The notes beneath the pieces are model-generated. The model was given only the letters and a program-made list of their open reading frames with translations. It was not told the origin of the DNA and did no database searches. A stretch of 64,000 nucleotides of DNA, taken from NCBI RefSeq assembly GCF_000422785.1, contig NZ_AUGS01000002.1:372001-436000 (forward strand), given 5' to 3'. The position numbers and the translations under genes are program-made. Shown here piece by piece: positions 61,498-64,000 of the stretch. The DNA is from Pseudovibrio exalbescens DSM 16456 (lineage in GTDB: Bacteria; Pseudomonadota; Alphaproteobacteria; Rhizobiales; Stappiaceae). Each line of letters starts with the position of its first letter. The stretch's first letter is position 1.

Positions 61498-62448
61498 ATG
61501 ACCAAAGCATTTGCATCAACCGGCGACATGGAAAAAAAGACCATCTCCTTTACGGAGATCGGCCCGGACCTTTACGCGTTCACTGCAGAAGGCGACCCGA
61601 ATACCGGTGTTATCATCGGCGACGACAGCGTCATGGTGATGGACGCACAAGCAACGCCTGTCATGGCGAACCTCGTCATCGAGAAGGTGCGAGAGGTTAC
61701 CGACAAACCCATCAAATACGTCACGCTCAGCCACTATCATGCTGTGCGTGTGTTGGGTGCGTCCGCTTACAATGCCTCTGAAATCATCGCCTCAGAAAAA
61801 TGTCAGGCCATGATCTATGAGCGTGGTCAGGAAGACTGGGACTCTGAATATGGCCGCTTCCCGCGTCTGTTCGAAGCTGCGGACAGCATTCCGGGCCTCA
61901 CTTGGCCCACCATGACGTTCAAGGATCGCATGACCGTCAACATGGGCAAGCGACGTGTGGAGCTCATGCATCTGGGGCGGGCCCATACTGCTGGCGATAT
62001 TGTGGCTTGGGTGCCCGATGCCGGCGTGATGTTCACCGGTGATATCGTTGAATACCACTCCGCTTGCTATTGCGGTGATGGGCACTTCAAGGATTGGGGA
62101 AACACGCTGGATGCAATCAAGGCCTTCAACCCGGATGCCATTGCGCCAGGTCGTGGTGACGCATTGGTCGGCGACACGATGGTGAACGCCGCCATCGAGA
62201 ACACCCGTGACTTTGTCGAGAGCACTTACCGTCCGATTGAACGCGTGGTCGCTCGTGGGGGATCCCTGAAAGAAGCATGGGATGCCTGCCGTGCCGAATG
62301 CGATCCCAAGTTCAAGGACTACGCCATTTACGAGCATTGTCTGCCGTTCAATGTGGCTCGCGCCTTTGACGAAGCGCGCGGCATCGATACTCCGCGGATC
62401 TGGACCGCAGAACGTGACCGCGAAATGTGGGCACAGCTTCAGGGATAA
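61498..62448 (+). CDS. Metallo-beta-lactamase-fold protein with altered metal motif
   Basis: 316-aa protein of the MBL-fold superfamily. GVIIGDDSVMVMDAQATP is the opening strand-turn. The HxHxDH motif is degenerate: H79-Y-H81-A-V-R-V, with Asp and the third His replaced by Val and Arg. Later ligands are kept: H163 in LGRAHTAGD and D182 in FTGDIVEYHS. One metal site may remain, but a standard binuclear site is unlikely. It lies 16 bp after fahA, so it probably acts in the same aromatic pathway, perhaps as a hydrolase or lactonase; the substrate is unknown. Confidence 0.82.
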   Translation: MTKAFASTGDMEKKTISFTEIGPDLYAFTAEGDPNTGVIIGDDSVMVMDAQATPVMANLVIEKVREVTDKPIKYVTLSHYHAVRVLGASAYNASEIIASEKCQAMIYERGQEDWDSEYGRFPRLFEAADSIPGLTWPTMTFKDRMTVNMGKRRVELMHLGRAHTAGDIVAWVPDAGVMFTGDIVEYHSACYCGDGHFKDWGNTLDAIKAFNPDAIAPGRGDALVGDTMVNAAIENTRDFVESTYRPIERVVARGGSLKEAWDACRAECDPKFKDYAIYEHCLPFNVARAFDEARGIDTPRIWTAERDREMWAQLQG

Positions 62449-62478
62449 CACTTTGAATGCTGTTGGGAGGCAGCAAGC

Positions 62479-64000
62479 ATGACCAAAATTTTTGAAGTGC
62501 CACTTTATCCCTATGTCCGCACGGCGGATCAGGATGCCGCTACACCGGCACGGCATAAGGTACTCATCGTCGGGGCAGGGCCAATTGGCCTTGCCGCGGC
62601 AATCGATCTGGCCATGCAGGATGTTCCTGTGGTCGTGGTGGATGAGAACGACAAGGTGAGTTGGGGGTCCCGTGCGGTGTGCTATGCCAAGCGACCGCTG
62701 GAAATTCTTGATCGCATGAAGTGTGGCGACAAGTTCGTTGACAAGGGTGTCCAGTGGAACATCGGCAAGGTGTTCTTCGACGAACGGCAGGTCTACCAGT
62801 TCGATCTTTTGCCGGAGGATGGGCACAAACGCCCCGCCTTCATCAACCTCCAGCAATACTATCTGGAAGAGTATCTCGTCGAGCGTGTTCAGCAGCTCAA
62901 GGCCGAGGGAAAATCCATTGAAATCCGCGGCAACAACAAGGTCACCCAGGTCGAGCAAAAGGATGGCTTTGCTATTGTGACCATGGAAACGCCGGAGGGC
63001 TCCTATTCGGTGGAGGCCGATTGGGTCATCGCCTGTGATGGGGCCAGTTCGCCGATCCGCCAAATGCTGGATCTGGATTTTCGCGGGCGTGTATTTGAGG
63101 ACAACTTCCTCATTGCCGATGTGGTCATGAATGCGGACTTCCCGACCGAGCGTTGGTTCTGGTTCGATCCACCGTTCAACAAGGGGCAATCTGCTCTGCT
63201 TCACAAGCAGCCGGACAATGTATGGCGCATCGATCTTCAACTTGGCTGGGACATCGACAAGGAAGAAGAGCAAAAACCGGAAAACGTTATCCCACGCCTG
63301 AAAGCCATGCTGGGCGAGGACGTCGAGTTTGAACTTGAATGGGTGTCCATCTACACCTTCCAGTGTCGCCGTATGGAGCAATTCCGCCACGGTTCCGTTA
63401 TCTTTGCTGGCGACAGCGCGCACCAAGTATCCCCGTTTGGCGCACGTGGAGCCAACAGCGGCTTGCAGGATACCGATAACCTGTGCTGGAAGCTCAAACT
63501 GGTCATGGACGGCAAGGCGCCCGAAAGCCTGCTGGATACCTATGATCAGGAGCGGGTTTACGCCGCAGATGAGAACATCTTGAACTCATCCCGGTCGACG
63601 GATTTCATCACGCCTAAAACAGAGATGAGCCGCATTTTCCGGAATGCCGTGTTGGACTTGTCCGAGGACACAGCCTTTGCCCGGCCATTGGTAAATTCCG
63701 GTCGGTTGTCCATGCCAAGTACCTATGATGGTTCCCCTCTGAACGGGCCAGATCATCCGGACATGCCCGAACGGTCTCGCCCGGGCGCGCCTGCAAGTGA
63801 TGCGCCCGTCGAAGGCGGATGGCTGATGGATCAATTGGGCAACGGTTTTCAATTGTTGGCGATCAATGCAGACACACCGGCCGAGCTGGATGTTGCCGGC
63901 ATCAGGATCACAAGCGTTGCACACAGCGCCGAACCGGGATCGCATCTGGCCGAGCGCTACTTGGGAGACGCCCCAACCGCAGTGTACTTGATGCGGCCCG
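62479..64000 (+). CDS. FAD-dependent aromatic monooxygenase (3' end cut by window)
   Basis: At least 507 codons, open to the right edge. The FAD-binding Rossmann motif is HKVLIVGAGPIGLAAAIDLAMQ; the DG motif is WVIACDGASSPIRQ; the GD motif is VIFAGDSAHQVSPFGARGANSGLQDTDNLCWKL, typical of class A flavoprotein hydroxylases such as MhpA, PobA and 3-hydroxybenzoate hydroxylases. The C-terminal thioredoxin-like region begins near base 63800. ATG 62479 follows GGGAGG, 30 bp after the MBL-fold gene. It probably hydroxylates a phenolic compound that feeds the fumarylacetoacetate route; the exact substrate is unknown. Confidence 0.9.
   Translation, partial: MTKIFEVPLYPYVRTADQDAATPARHKVLIVGAGPIGLAAAIDLAMQDVPVVVVDENDKVSWGSRAVCYAKRPLEILDRMKCGDKFVDKGVQWNIGKVFFDERQVYQFDLLPEDGHKRPAFINLQQYYLEEYLVERVQQLKAEGKSIEIRGNNKVTQVEQKDGFAIVTMETPEGSYSVEADWVIACDGASSPIRQMLDLDFRGRVFEDNFLIADVVMNADFPTERWFWFDPPFNKGQSALLHKQPDNVWRIDLQLGWDIDKEEEQKPENVIPRLKAMLGEDVEFELEWVSIYTFQCRRMEQFRHGSVIFAGDSAHQVSPFGARGANSGLQDTDNLCWKLKLVMDGKAPESLLDTYDQERVYAADENILNSSRSTDFITPKTEMSRIFRNAVLDLSEDTAFARPLVNSGRLSMPSTYDGSPLNGPDHPDMPERSRPGAPASDAPVEGGWLMDQLGNGFQLLAINADTPAELDVAGIRITSVAHSAEPGSHLAERYLGDAPTAVYLMRP

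Noticed and set aside
61792-63426. 544-residue open frame antisense to the MBL-fold and monooxygenase genes
   Set aside because: The plus-strand genes have clear motifs; the antisense frame has none and is a by-product of codon bias.

Overview
The window reads as chromosomal DNA of a facultatively anaerobic, probably marine alphaproteobacterium of the order Hyphomicrobiales (Rhizobiales), perhaps in the Stappiaceae/Cohaesibacteraceae range. This rests on gene order (lptCAB-rpoN-hpf-ptsN; rplU-rpmA-GNATs-obgE-proB-proA-nadD-rsfS-rlmH-envC-ctpA-rppH), a long C-terminal extension on L21, a ROSE-type RNA thermometer before an hsp20 gene, and a possible RirA-type iron box. No rRNA, CRISPR array, insertion sequence or phage gene was seen.

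Region by region: 1-1945 is the end of a glycerol-3-phosphate ABC transporter operon (ugpE, ugpC). 2112-4024 is a haem-use pair (hutW radical SAM, hutX). 4118-4982 is a heat-shock unit: RpoH-like promoter, ROSE-like leader, hsp20, DUF1150. 5113-10897 (minus) is rnd-lptC-lptA-lptB-rpoN-hpf-ptsN. 11137-15375 holds tRNA-Leu, an NDUFA9-like protein, uppP, a GST and queG. 15372-29056 is a long minus-strand housekeeping block with four consecutive GNAT acetyltransferase genes. 29646-29735 is tRNA-Ser, followed by about 2.3 kb that is nearly gene-free.

32030-36189 is guanine deaminase with two related MFS transporters; the deaminase Shine-Dalgarno sequence is folded into a hairpin, suggesting a purine-sensing leader. 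36344-48495 is the most striking segment: an AraC regulator, a complete fructose-type PTS with its own fused HPr-EI-EIIA protein, a PflD-like glycyl radical enzyme and activase, an FSA-type aldolase, an RmlD-like reductase, a YdgJ-like Gfo/Idh oxidoreductase and a UPF0303 protein. It matches the E. coli frw/ptsA/pflDC/fsaB/gldA locus, whose PflD is reported to open 1,5-anhydromannitol 6-phosphate, but lacks gldA and carries extra redox genes. It looks like a self-contained anaerobic anhydrohexitol catabolic island.

48895-54131 has an SDR and a YnjBCD-like ABC importer. 54139-57872 has a gate-domain membrane protein and an arginase-ornithine cyclodeaminase operon with a divergent Lrp/AsnC regulator and a clear palindrome between them. 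58747-64000 is an aromatic catabolism cluster: maiA and marR face away from fahA, a metallo-beta-lactamase-fold gene and a FAD monooxygenase (cut by the right edge). Two copies of one palindrome sit in the -35/-10 spacers of the two divergent promoters, giving a clear model of MarR control.
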